From: AC-32 sp963772975
GTDB taxonomy: Bacteria > Actinomycetota > Thermoleophilia > Gaiellales > Gaiellaceae
Direction of reading: 5' to 3'
DNA: 64,000 nt
Assembly (NCBI GenBank): GCA_963772975.1
Contig: CAVYZH010000005.1
Coordinates: 62,001-126,000, forward strand
Part shown: one piece after another, positions 34,972-41,948 of the stretch
Layout: every line of letters begins with the position of its first letter
How positions within the stretch are numbered: the first letter of the stretch is position 1
The notes under the pieces: model-generated
The model's input: only the letters and a program-made list of their open reading frames with translations
Told to the model about the DNA's origin: nothing
Database searches by the model: none
Translations under genes and position numbers: made by a program

Positions 34972-35751
34972 GTGACGAAGGTCCTTATCGTCGAAGACGA
35001 CGACACGATTGCCGAGGGGATGGCGCAGCACCTGACCGCGGCGGGGCTCGACTCGATGCGCGTCGGCGCAGGCGAGGTCGGGCTTGCTCGGCTGCGCTAC
35101 GAGCGCCCCGACGTGCTCGTGCTCGATCTGATGCTGCCCGGGCTCGACGGCTGGTCGCTGATCGAGCAGGCGCGCGCCGAAGGGATCGGCACGCCGATCC
35201 TGGTCGTGTCGGCCCGCGGCACCGAGCACGACCGCGTGCACGCTTTGCAGATCGGCGCCGACGACTACCTCGTCAAGCCGTTCTCGATGAAGGAGCTCGT
35301 GGCCCGCGTCGAGGCGGCAGCGCGGCGCGGCGTGCGCGGCCTGCACGAGGACCGCGGCGAGGAGCTCGTGGTCGAGGAGCTGCGCATCGACCCACGTTCC
35401 GTGCAGGCCTTCGTCGACGACAAGAACGCCGAGCTGACGCCGACCGAGTTCCGGCTCCTGTACGCGCTCGCCCAGGACCGCGGGCGGGTAGCGAGCCGTG
35501 ACGAGCTGCTGCAGCGGATCTGGGGCCGGCGAGCCACACATCGCGACCGCACAGTCGACGTCTGCGTCCGCCGCCTGCGCGAGAAGATCGACCAGCGCGC
35601 CTCGAGGCACACCTTCATCCAGACGCGCTACGGCGTCGGCTACAGCCTCGAGCCGTCGCGAGTACTACCCCACAGTTTATTATCGCCTGCTACTGCGGAC
35701 AGCTCGTCGACGAGCTCGATCTCGCCCAGGCGACGGTCTCGCAGCACCTGA
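34972..35751 (+). CDS. OmpR/PhoP-family response regulator with a foreign C-terminal tail
   Basis: A 259-residue regulator: receiver with VLIVEDDDTIAEGMAQHL, phosphoacceptor Asp in VLVLDLMLPGLDG and Lys in DDYLVKPFSMKEL. The winged-helix output domain follows (LTPTEFRLLYALAQDRGRV, RTVDVCVRRLREKI, IQTRYGVGYSLEPS). Normal family members end here, at about residue 228. The frame instead runs on for about 30 Ser/Arg-rich residues (VLPHSLLSPATADSSSTSS...) that overlap an arsR remnant in another frame. The native end was probably lost when the arsenic cassette joined. Likely partner: the divergent kinase; likely target: the PHO-box-like repeat. Confidence 0.9.
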   Translation: MTKVLIVEDDDTIAEGMAQHLTAAGLDSMRVGAGEVGLARLRYERPDVLVLDLMLPGLDGWSLIEQARAEGIGTPILVVSARGTEHDRVHALQIGADDYLVKPFSMKELVARVEAAARRGVRGLHEDRGEELVVEELRIDPRSVQAFVDDKNAELTPTEFRLLYALAQDRGRVASRDELLQRIWGRRATHRDRTVDVCVRRLREKIDQRASRHTFIQTRYGVGYSLEPSRVLPHSLLSPATADSSSTSSISPRRRSRST

Positions 35752-35905
35752 AGGTGCTCAGAGACGCCGGGCTGATCGTCGGAGACATCGAAGGCCTGCG
35801 CACCAGCTACTGCGGGAGCAACGACCGCGGTTGGACGAGCTGCACGAGCTAATCGGGCTGATGCTCGACGAGGCTGTCGAGGTCGACTCCAGTGGCTGCA
35901 ACTGA
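35676..35905 (+). pseudogene. arsR: ArsR-family repressor remnant (N-terminally truncated, frameshifted)
   Basis: Frame 35676 reads ACYCGQLVDELDLAQATVSQ then HLKVLRDAGLIVGDIEGL and TSYC, the helix-turn-helix core of an ArsR/SmtB repressor. It stops at 35852. After a shift near 35829, RLDELHELIGLMLDEAVEV continues in another frame to 35905, overlapping the ACR3 start. The first 30-35 residues of an ArsR (LADPTRRAILRLL-type helices) are absent: upstream sequence is response-regulator coding DNA. Without them a functional dimeric repressor is unlikely. The lost start marks the left edge of the arsenic cassette. Confidence 0.8.
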
Positions 35906-37025
35906 GACCGTTCAGCGTCCGCCAACGGCGCCGTCGGAGACAGACAGCGCAGTACTGCAGAGGCTTTCGATCCTCGACCGCTTCCTGCCGCTTTGGATCG
36001 GTCTCGCGATGGCCGCCGGTCTCGGCCTCGGTCGACTCATCCCCTCTCTGAACAACGGTCTGGACCGGCTGCAGGTCGGCACCGTGTCGCTCCCGATCGC
36101 CCTCGGGCTGCTGCTGATGATGTACCCCGTGCTTGCGAAGGTGCGCTACGAGGAACTCGGCCGCGTCAAGCACGACGGCGTCTCCGACCGCACGTTCTTC
36201 GGCGTTTCGCTCTTCCTGTCGTGGATCGTCGGCCCGCTGTTCATGTTCACGCTCGCGTGGCTCTTCCTCGCAGATCAACCCGCCTACCGCACCGGCGTGA
36301 TCATCGTCGGGCTCGCCCGCTGCATCGCGATGGTGCTGATCTGGAACGACATCGCGAAAGGCGACCGCGACCGTACCGCGCTACTCGTCGTCTTCAACGC
36401 GCTCTTCCAGGTCGCGGCCTACTCGCTGCTCGGCTACTTCTACCTAACCGTGCTCCCAGGCTGGCTCGGCCTCGACACCCAGGGATTCGAGGTCAGCATC
36501 TGGCAGGTAGCGAAGACCGTGCTGATCTTCCTGGGCATCCCGCTCGCGGCCGGGTTCCTGACGCGCCGGATCGGTCTGAAGCGCAAGGGCCGCGAGTGGT
36601 ACGACACGCAGTTCCTGCCCCGGATCGGCCCGATAACGCTCTACGGTCTGCTGTTCACGATCGTGCTCTTGTTCGCGATCCAAGGCGAGAAGATCACGGC
36701 TGAGCCGGTGGACGTCGCCCGAATCGCGCTGCCGCTCCTGTGCTACTTCGGGGTCATGTGGGTCGCCGGCTTCGTGATCGGCAAGCTGATCGGCCTCCCG
36801 TATCCGCAGACGGCGAGCATGGGCTTCACCGTCGCCTCGAACGACTTCGAGCTCGCGATCGCCGTTGCAGTTGGCGTCTTCGGCGCGACCTCCGGGGAAG
36901 CGCTCGCGGGCGTAGTCGGGCCGCTGATCGAGGTGCCGGTGCTGGTCGCGCTCGTCTACGTCGCGCTGTGGGCGCGGAGATTCTGGCGAGACGACCAGCG
37001 CCTCGTTCCGGCCAGCTCCCGCTGA
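35892..37025 (+). CDS. acr3: ACR3-family arsenite efflux transporter
   Basis: A 377-residue, ten-helix carrier that exports arsenite. The ACR3 signatures GLARCIAMVLIWNDIAKGD (with the essential Cys) and SNDFELAIAVAVGVFG are intact, along with LPIALGLLLMMYPVLAKVRY and GLPYPQTASMGFTVA. GTG 35892 lies inside the end of the arsR remnant, an overlap suggesting original co-translation with arsR. With arsR broken, expression may be constitutive or depend on read-through from the response regulator gene. No ArsA ATPase is present, so it works on membrane potential. Confidence 0.95.
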   Translation: MAATETVQRPPTAPSETDSAVLQRLSILDRFLPLWIGLAMAAGLGLGRLIPSLNNGLDRLQVGTVSLPIALGLLLMMYPVLAKVRYEELGRVKHDGVSDRTFFGVSLFLSWIVGPLFMFTLAWLFLADQPAYRTGVIIVGLARCIAMVLIWNDIAKGDRDRTALLVVFNALFQVAAYSLLGYFYLTVLPGWLGLDTQGFEVSIWQVAKTVLIFLGIPLAAGFLTRRIGLKRKGREWYDTQFLPRIGPITLYGLLFTIVLLFAIQGEKITAEPVDVARIALPLLCYFGVMWVAGFVIGKLIGLPYPQTASMGFTVASNDFELAIAVAVGVFGATSGEALAGVVGPLIEVPVLVALVYVALWARRFWRDDQRLVPASSR

Positions 37026-37105
37026 GCGGCGACCATCCGCTCGCACGCCCGACGCGCAGTCGGCATAAGCTCGCGGCGAACGCCGCTAGGGCTGGTAGTC
37101 GCGGC

Positions 37106-37113
37106 AAAGGAGG
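37106..37113 (+). promoter_or_regulatory. Strong ribosome binding site deciding the aquaporin start
   Basis: AAAGGAGG ends 8 nt before GTG 37122. GTG 37113, in the same frame, overlaps it and so cannot be the start. Confidence 0.8.
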
Positions 37114-37121
37114 TGGGTGAG

Positions 37122-37871
37122 GTGGACTTTTCATCGCTCCGGCTGCGCCTCGCAGCGGAGGCACTCGGCACGTTTCTCTTCTTTTTCCTCGGCTTCAACG
37201 CGATCGCCGTTTCGGTCGACATCGGGGCCGGGGCAATCAGCAGCCTCGGGATCGCGTTTGCGTTCGGCCTGGGTCTCGCGCTTGCGATCACGGCGCTCGG
37301 ACACCTCTCCGGCGGCCACTTCAACCCGGCCGTTTCGCTCGGGCTTGCGGCAGCCCGAAAGTTTCCGCCGAAGGAGGTAGTCCCCTACTGGGTTGCCCAG
37401 CTAGTCGGAGGGTTTGTAGCCGTGCTCGCCGTGGCCGCGGTGTACTCGGGGCGTGCGGTCGACTCGCTCGACACCGCTCCTGGAGCCGGCATTTCGAGCG
37501 GAGGCGCGCTCGTGCTCGAGCTGATCGCGACCGGCCTGTTCGTGATCGTGATCTGCACGGTCGCGACGGACGACCGTGCGCCATGGAAAGGCGTCATGGC
37601 GCCGCTGCTGATCGGGCTCTTTATCTTCACGGCGGCGGATGCGATCGGCCCGGCCTCGGGTGGCTCGTTCAACCCGGCGAGGTCACTCGACCCTGTGATC
37701 TACAACTGGGACTTCGGCGACGTCTGGATTTATCTGGTCGGGCCGCTCGTCGGAGGAACGATCGGAGGAGCGATCTGGGTGCTGTTCGGCCCGGCTCGCG
37801 TGGACGAACCGGAGACGATTCGTGCAACCGGCGGCGTCCCGCAAAGCGACGCGGCGTCCGAGGGTCGCTAG
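37122..37871 (+). CDS. MIP-family aquaporin/glycerol facilitator
   Basis: A 249-residue six-helix channel with both canonical pore motifs: HFNPAVSLGLAAA in the first half and SFNPARSLDPVIYN in the second. Other features: AEALGTFLFFFLGFNAIAV, LGHLSGGHFN and DAIGPASGGSFNPARS. Aquaglyceroporins pass neutral As(OH)3, and several arsenic operons use one as an exit route. Its position 96 nt after acr3 suggests that role, though water or glycerol are equally possible from sequence. The C terminus is a short soluble tail (RATGGVPQSDAASEGR). Confidence 0.92.
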   Translation: MDFSSLRLRLAAEALGTFLFFFLGFNAIAVSVDIGAGAISSLGIAFAFGLGLALAITALGHLSGGHFNPAVSLGLAAARKFPPKEVVPYWVAQLVGGFVAVLAVAAVYSGRAVDSLDTAPGAGISSGGALVLELIATGLFVIVICTVATDDRAPWKGVMAPLLIGLFIFTAADAIGPASGGSFNPARSLDPVIYNWDFGDVWIYLVGPLVGGTIGGAIWVLFGPARVDEPETIRATGGVPQSDAASEGR

Positions 37872-37916
37872 CGAGACGCGTTCCGCAGGCCGGATCGTCG
37901 CGGCCGGCGGCGTTCA

Positions 37917-38132
37917 TCAACGTTGCTCCCGGCGCTCCCGTCGTGCGTGAAACACCGCCTGCGGTACGGCTGCGATCACGAGCACCAGCAGGATGATCCA
38001 GATCGGACGCAGCGAGGGGGCCGCGAGCATCCCGACTACTGCGATCGCAGCGAGCGCGGCTGCGGCCCAACCCGCTGCGGTGATCAGGCTTGCGGACGGC
38101 TGCTGTTGCTCACGCGCCTTGTTCATCGGCAT
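37917..38132 (-). CDS. Small hydrophobic membrane protein (71 aa)
   Basis: MPMNKAREQQQPSASLITAA is followed by two hydrophobic segments (WAAAALAAIAVVGMLAAP and IWIILLVLVIAAVPQAVF), then a basic end (HARRERREQR). The pattern of charged ends and two helices is protein-like. GGGAG sits about 5 nt before ATG 38132 (ATG 38126 is the alternative). No family is recognised. It lies alone in the 526-bp space between the two aquaporin genes. Confidence 0.5.
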   Translation of the reverse strand: MPMNKAREQQQPSASLITAAGWAAAALAAIAVVGMLAAPSLRPIWIILLVLVIAAVPQAVFHARRERREQR

Positions 38133-38257
38133 CACGCTCCCGCTGTCGTTTGGTAGACGCCACAAGCCCGAACGGGTCTGTGGGCGAGCGCCATCACCTT
38201 CAAAGGCAACTGTAGGGCACGCTCCGGCGGGTACGAGGTCCTACAACACAGGGCCTT

Positions 38258-38396
38258 TAGTGGAGTGCTGCAGCGGCGCCTACGCAATCGGCCGCGACCT
38301 GAAGGATTGGGGCTGCGCGTGCTTTGATCCCCGAGAGCACGGCCTCAAGCACCGGCAGGTTGGCATCGATGTTCGTGATCACCACCGACCGGTCCG
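38258..38396 (-). pseudogene. Metallophosphoesterase N-terminal remnant
   Basis: The minus strand reads VVITNIDANLPVLEAVLSGI, KARAAPILQVAADCVGAAAA then a stop. This matches the N-terminal ISDIHANLPALEAVLADI, ...LGDLVGYGP of calcineurin-like phosphoesterases. The metal ligands of DIH are changed to NID and the GD motif is AD, and nothing follows, so it is a dead fragment. The rest of 38166-38257 shows no feature I can support. Confidence 0.55.
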
Positions 38397-38397
38397 G

Positions 38398-39051
38398 TCA
38401 TGTCGCCTCCGCACGGATCACCTGGTATGCCAGCGCCCCCAGTGATGCGCCCAGGACGGGCGCGACGACGTAGAGCCAGAGCGCGTGCAGGTCGCCGGAT
38501 ACGAGTGCCGGGCCGGCCGAGCGCATCGGGTTCATCGATGCCCCGGAGATCGGCCCGCCGAACATGGCGTCCAGCCCGACCGTGCCGCCGATCGCGATCG
38601 CGGCGGCCTCGCCGACCGCCCGCGTGTCGGTCGCCACGGCCATGATCACGAACATCAAGAAGAAGCTCAGCACGAGCTCCCAGAGGAACGACTGCGCCTG
38701 CGAGCCCGAGGGCAGAGTGGCGCCGACGTGGGCGATGTCCCCCAGCGAGCCGCGCAGCAGCGCCGCGGCCACGATCGCGCCCGCGAGCTGGGCCGCCCAG
38801 TACGCGGCGGCGCGGCTCCAGGGGAAGTGGCGGCTGAGCGCGAAGGCGAAGGTGACCGCGCCGTTGAAGTGCGCTCCCGAGATGTGCCCGACTGCGTAGA
38901 TCATCGCCATGATCACGAGCCCGAAGCTGAACGCCACGCCGACGTGACCGAGCGTGCCGGTCTTGGCGTCGACCATAATCGCGCCCGCGCCGGCGAAGAC
39001 CAGGGCGAAGGTGCCGACGAACTCGGCCGCGAGCAGACGAGCGAGCGGCAC
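38398..39051 (-). CDS. Aquaporin-family channel with altered NPA motifs (AqpS-like context)
   Basis: A 217-residue MIP channel starting at GTG 39051, only 2 nt after arsC. Six helices are visible (LLAAEFVGTFALVFAGAGAI, VAFSFGLVIMAMIYAVGH...). The first pore motif is HFNGAVT (NGA) and the second ASMNPMRSAGP (NPM), in place of NPA. Coupling to arsC resembles the S. meliloti arrangement, where AqpS lets arsenite leave after reduction. The altered motifs may widen or change pore selectivity. It differs strongly from the canonical channel at 37122. Confidence 0.9.
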   Translation of the reverse strand: MPLARLLAAEFVGTFALVFAGAGAIMVDAKTGTLGHVGVAFSFGLVIMAMIYAVGHISGAHFNGAVTFAFALSRHFPWSRAAAYWAAQLAGAIVAAALLRGSLGDIAHVGATLPSGSQAQSFLWELVLSFFLMFVIMAVATDTRAVGEAAAIAIGGTVGLDAMFGGPISGASMNPMRSAGPALVSGDLHALWLYVVAPVLGASLGALAYQVIRAEAT

Positions 39052-39053
39052 GC

Positions 39054-39683
39054 TCAGTCGGGGAGCAGCTCGGCGATGAGCGCCTGGGCGCGCGCGTCGA
39101 TCTCGTCCCGGATCCGGCGAACGGTCTCGATGTCCTCGTCGGCCGGGTCCTCGAGATCCCAATCCTCGTAGCGCTTGCCGGGGAAGATCGGGCACGCGTC
39201 GCCGCAACCCATCGTGATCACGACGTCCGCGGCTCGGACGACTTCGTTGGTCAACGGCTTCGGGAACTCCTCGCCCATGTCGACGCCGACCTCCTCCATC
39301 GCCTCGAGCGCCGCCGGGTTGATCTCCTCGGCGGGCGTCGAGCCAGCAGAGCGGACGTGGATCCGGCCTTCGGAGCGGAGCTTGACCAGGCCCGCGGCCA
39401 TCTGGCTGCGGCCCGCGTTGTGCGTGCAGACGAACAGCACCTCGGGCTGCTCCTTGGTGAGCTTCCCCTCGGCCTGAGCAAGCGCCTTGAGGCGCTCGCG
39501 AGCGAACCGATGCGCGAGCACCGGGACGAAGACATTGATCCGCGCTTTCCCGAGCAGGTCCTGCGACTCGGCCATGTAACGCGCGATCGTCTCCTTCGAG
39601 AAGACGCCCTCGAACTCGTCGGCGAGCCGGGCTGCTGCCTGGTCGATGTGGTGCTGCGTCACCGGGTCAATTGCCTGAGTCAC
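39054..39683 (-). CDS. arsC: Arsenate reductase (LMWP family) with N-terminal three-helix domain
   Basis: A 209-residue protein. Residues 1-75 are helical (QHHIDQAAARLADEFEGVFS ... RFARERLKALAQ), the three-helix bundle dimerisation domain often seen in actinobacterial ArsC. The low-molecular-weight phosphatase fold follows, with the catalytic loop VCTHNAGRSQMAAG (Cys86, Arg92) and the resolving-Cys region GCGDACPIFPGKRYEDWDLE. It reduces arsenate to arsenite using a small thiol or thioredoxin; which donor is not evident. It is coupled to the channel gene downstream. Confidence 0.93.
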   Translation of the reverse strand: MTQAIDPVTQHHIDQAAARLADEFEGVFSKETIARYMAESQDLLGKARINVFVPVLAHRFARERLKALAQAEGKLTKEQPEVLFVCTHNAGRSQMAAGLVKLRSEGRIHVRSAGSTPAEEINPAALEAMEEVGVDMGEEFPKPLTNEVVRAADVVITMGCGDACPIFPGKRYEDWDLEDPADEDIETVRRIRDEIDARAQALIAELLPD

Positions 39684-39692
39684 GCTGTCCTC

Positions 39693-40232
39693 CTAACAAC
39701 ATCCCGTCGTCGTTCCCGAGCCGGCGAGCGGGAGGCCCGTCCCCCGCGTCTCGCCAGACTTGGCTGCCTTCACGATTGCACCGTGCATCCCGTCGGCGAC
39801 CTCGTGGGTGAACTCGACGCTGACCTGTTCGAATCCGGCAGCCTCCAGACCAGCCACGTACTCGCCGTGCGACAGAGCGCCCGCGATGCAGCCCACGTGG
39901 CTACCGCGCTCCGCCCGCTCGGCCGGAGGCAACCGGTCCTCGGCCACCACGTCGCTGATCCCGAGGCGGCCCCCCGGCCTGAGTACCCGCGCCATCTCCG
40001 TCAGCACCGCAGGCTTGTCCGTCGAGAGGTTGATCACACAGTTCGAGATCACGACGTCCACCGAGCTCGCCGGAAGGGGGATCTCCTCGATCACGCCCTT
40101 GAGGAAATGCACGTTCGAGACGCCTGCTTCGCGAGCGTTGCTCTGCGCGAGCGCGAGCATCTCGTCCGTCATGTCGAGGCCGTACGCGACACCTGTCGGG
40201 CCGACACGGCGCGCGGAGAGGGCGGCTGCTGC
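39693..40232 (-). pseudogene. arsM: Arsenite methyltransferase ArsM, N-terminally truncated
   Basis: The body is a good ArsM: ALSARRVGPTGVAYGLDMTD, SNCVINLSTDKPAVLTEMAR (first arsenic-binding Cys), RLGISDVVAEDRLP, GCIAGALSHGEYVAGL (second Cys), and a C-terminal Gly-Cys-Cys. The part that should come first, including SAM motif I (VLDLGSGGG-type) and the N-terminal Cys, about 65 residues, is missing. In its place is an unrelated stretch that resembles the arsC start (next entry). The open frame does run to 40301, but the product could not bind SAM normally. Confidence 0.75.
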
Positions 40233-40290
40233 AGCTCCACGCGCTCGAACACCCTCGCCATGACGCTTCGACCCATCGCCGTCGCAAAGA
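40233..40290 (-). pseudogene. Fragment of a second arsC copy fused to the arsM remnant
   Basis: The minus strand reads ATMGRSVMARVFERVE, matching QGRSVMAQRLFERVAQ of the intact arsC at 40307-40690. At the DNA level CGAAGCGTCATGGCG and TGTTCGAGCGCGTGG are shared. It joins arsM sequence near 40232 out of frame. A 9-bp direct repeat (GTCGCAAAG at 40281-40289 and 40295-40303) sits at its edge. This is best read as a recombination or deletion scar. Confidence 0.7.
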
Positions 40291-40306
40291 GCCGGTCGCA
40301 AAGTAG

Positions 40307-40690
40307 TTAGAGCTCTCGAGCGAGCTCTTCGACGCGGCGGCCGATCTCCTCGCGCACTTCACGTACCTGCTCGATCGGCATCACGATGGGGTCGGGGATG
40401 TCCCATCGGATTCGCTCGACCCCCGGCGTGACCGGGCATACCTCGTCGCTGCAAACCGACACGGCGACGTCCGCCCACTCAAGGTCAGCGTCGTTCAGCT
40501 TGTGCGGCACATGATCGCTCGCGTCGATGCCGACCTCGCGCAGTGCCTCGACGACCTGAGGGTGCGGCGCGTCTCCCGGCGCACTGCCCGCTGAGCGGGC
40601 GGCGTGCTTGCCTTGCGCCACGCGCTCGAACAAGCGCTGCGCCATGACGCTTCGCCCTTGATTGCCGACGCAGACAAAGAGGACGTTCAT
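40307..40690 (-). CDS. arsC: Low-molecular-weight phosphatase family arsenate reductase
   Basis: A 127-residue compact LMWP protein. The catalytic loop is VCVGNQGRSVMAQ (Cys7, Arg13) and the second redox region VSVCSDEVCPVTPG holds two Cys. The DP acid/base loop is WDIPDPIVM. It lacks the helical N-terminal domain of the other ArsC, so the cassette holds two types of reductase. ATG 40690 overlaps the HD-protein stop by 4 nt (ATGA), so it now depends on that gene's transcription and translation. Confidence 0.88.
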   Translation of the reverse strand: MNVLFVCVGNQGRSVMAQRLFERVAQGKHAARSAGSAPGDAPHPQVVEALREVGIDASDHVPHKLNDADLEWADVAVSVCSDEVCPVTPGVERIRWDIPDPIVMPIEQVREVREEIGRRVEELAREL

Positions 40691-41565
40691 TCGAGCCGGT
40701 ACATCGGCACGAGGCTCTTCTCGGCCTCGTTCTCGATCCGCGCCACGATCTCCACGTACGGCTCCAGACCCGAGCCGTGCAGCTTCGACTTCAGCAGCTC
40801 GTCCACCTGGTAGATCCCGGCCGAGTTGTTCATCTTGATCTCGATCGAGACCGGGCGGTCATTGCCTTCCGAGATGATCACCTCGTCGATCGCGGCCGCC
40901 GAGATCGAATGGATCGAGACCTGGCCGCGCTCGAACGGGATCCGCGAGCGGCCCTCCTCGATGTCGAGCGCGTCGGCGACGCGGACGATCCCGGCCTCGA
41001 GCGTCAGCGGGTGACCCGACTCGCGGTGCGAGGTGATCGCCTGCAGCACCTCGGAGACGACGACGGTCAGCTCCGGCTCCTCGTAGGTCCCCGCCAGCAG
41101 CTGGCGCGCCTTCGGCTCGGCGAGGAAGAGGCTCCAGTCCTCGTGCCGGTCGCGGTGGACGGACATTCCAATGCAGTGCAGCAGCGCGCCGAGCAGGACG
41201 ACCACCTCCGCGTCCTCCTGCTTCATGTCGTAGTCCTCGACCATCGCCGGCTCGACGCCGCGCTTCTGCAGGATCCGCAGGAGCCGCAGGCCGATGTTGG
41301 CCACGATCTGGATGTGCACCCAGGAGTGGTCGTTGATCCCGAGCCGCTTGACCGCGTTCACGTTCGAGACGTGCCACAGAGCCTTGAGCCCGTCGTCGGC
41401 GTTGACGCGCTCGAGCAAGGTGCGCAGCTTGCGGTTGCGCTGGGCCGGAACCTTGATCCGCATCTGCGCGACCGCCTCGGCCGGCGAGAGGCGCACTTCA
41501 CGCTCGGCCTCCTCGGAGACCGGCTCGTCGATGCGCTCGCGGAGCTCCTTGTCGAGCTGCGACAC
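40687..41565 (-). CDS. HD-domain-like protein lacking the HD aspartate
   Basis: A 292-residue protein with the layout of HD-superfamily metal phosphohydrolases: RLGINDHSWVHIQIVANIGL (first His), VVLLGALLHCIGMSVHRDRH (the HD position, His130-Cys131), and AGIVRVADALDIEEGRSRI (distal Asp). The Asp of the HD pair is a Cys here, so metal binding and catalysis may be altered. A C-terminal mixed domain (EVIISEGNDRPVSIEIKMNN) follows. GTG 41565 is the start. It leads the unit that now includes arsC, although its own function is probably unrelated to arsenic. Confidence 0.8.
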   Translation of the reverse strand: MSQLDKELRERIDEPVSEEAEREVRLSPAEAVAQMRIKVPAQRNRKLRTLLERVNADDGLKALWHVSNVNAVKRLGINDHSWVHIQIVANIGLRLLRILQKRGVEPAMVEDYDMKQEDAEVVVLLGALLHCIGMSVHRDRHEDWSLFLAEPKARQLLAGTYEEPELTVVVSEVLQAITSHRESGHPLTLEAGIVRVADALDIEEGRSRIPFERGQVSIHSISAAAIDEVIISEGNDRPVSIEIKMNNSAGIYQVDELLKSKLHGSGLEPYVEIVARIENEAEKSLVPMYRLE

Positions 41566-41615
41566 GGCTCCCGACCCTACTCGTTCCGGCCGCAGCCCGT
41601 TACGATCTGAGCACG

Positions 41616-41948
41616 ATGCGGACGATGAACCCCGTTCACGACGCGACCTGCTCGGTCGCGGCCTGCGCCGAGATCCTCGGCGCGAAGTGGACGGCCGTGC
41701 TCCTCCACGACCTCTCTGAGGGGCCGCGCCGCTTCACGCAGCTCGAGCACTCCTGCAAAGGCATCAGCCCGCGGACGCTCTCCGAGCGGCTCCGCGCGCT
41801 CGAGCAGGAGGAGATCCTCGTCCGCCGCAGCTACGCCGAGTCGCCCCCGCGCGTCGAGTACGAGCTGACCGAGAAGGGCGAGGCGCTCCTGCCGATCATC
41901 GACGAGATGCGCCGCTTCGGGCACGAGTGGCTCGTCGACTACTGCTAG
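41616..41948 (+). CDS. HxlR-family winged-helix transcriptional regulator
   Basis: A 110-residue regulator: CSVAACAEILGAKWTAVLLH, GPRRFTQLEHSCKGISPRTL, SERLRALEQEEILVRRSY and VEYELTEKGEALLPIID give the HxlR helix-turn-helix and wing. The Cys residues near the N terminus (positions 12 and 17) may be redox sensors, as in several HxlR relatives. ATG 41616 or 41625 is the start. It diverges from the HD-protein gene with 50 bp between and overlaps the convergent peptidase stop by 4 nt. Confidence 0.9.
   Translation: MRTMNPVHDATCSVAACAEILGAKWTAVLLHDLSEGPRRFTQLEHSCKGISPRTLSERLRALEQEEILVRRSYAESPPRVEYELTEKGEALLPIIDEMRRFGHEWLVDYC

Noticed and set aside
35892..40690. Arsenic cassette as an integrative element with att sites
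   Set aside because: No integrase or matching repeats at the two edges; a junction is visible only on the left.
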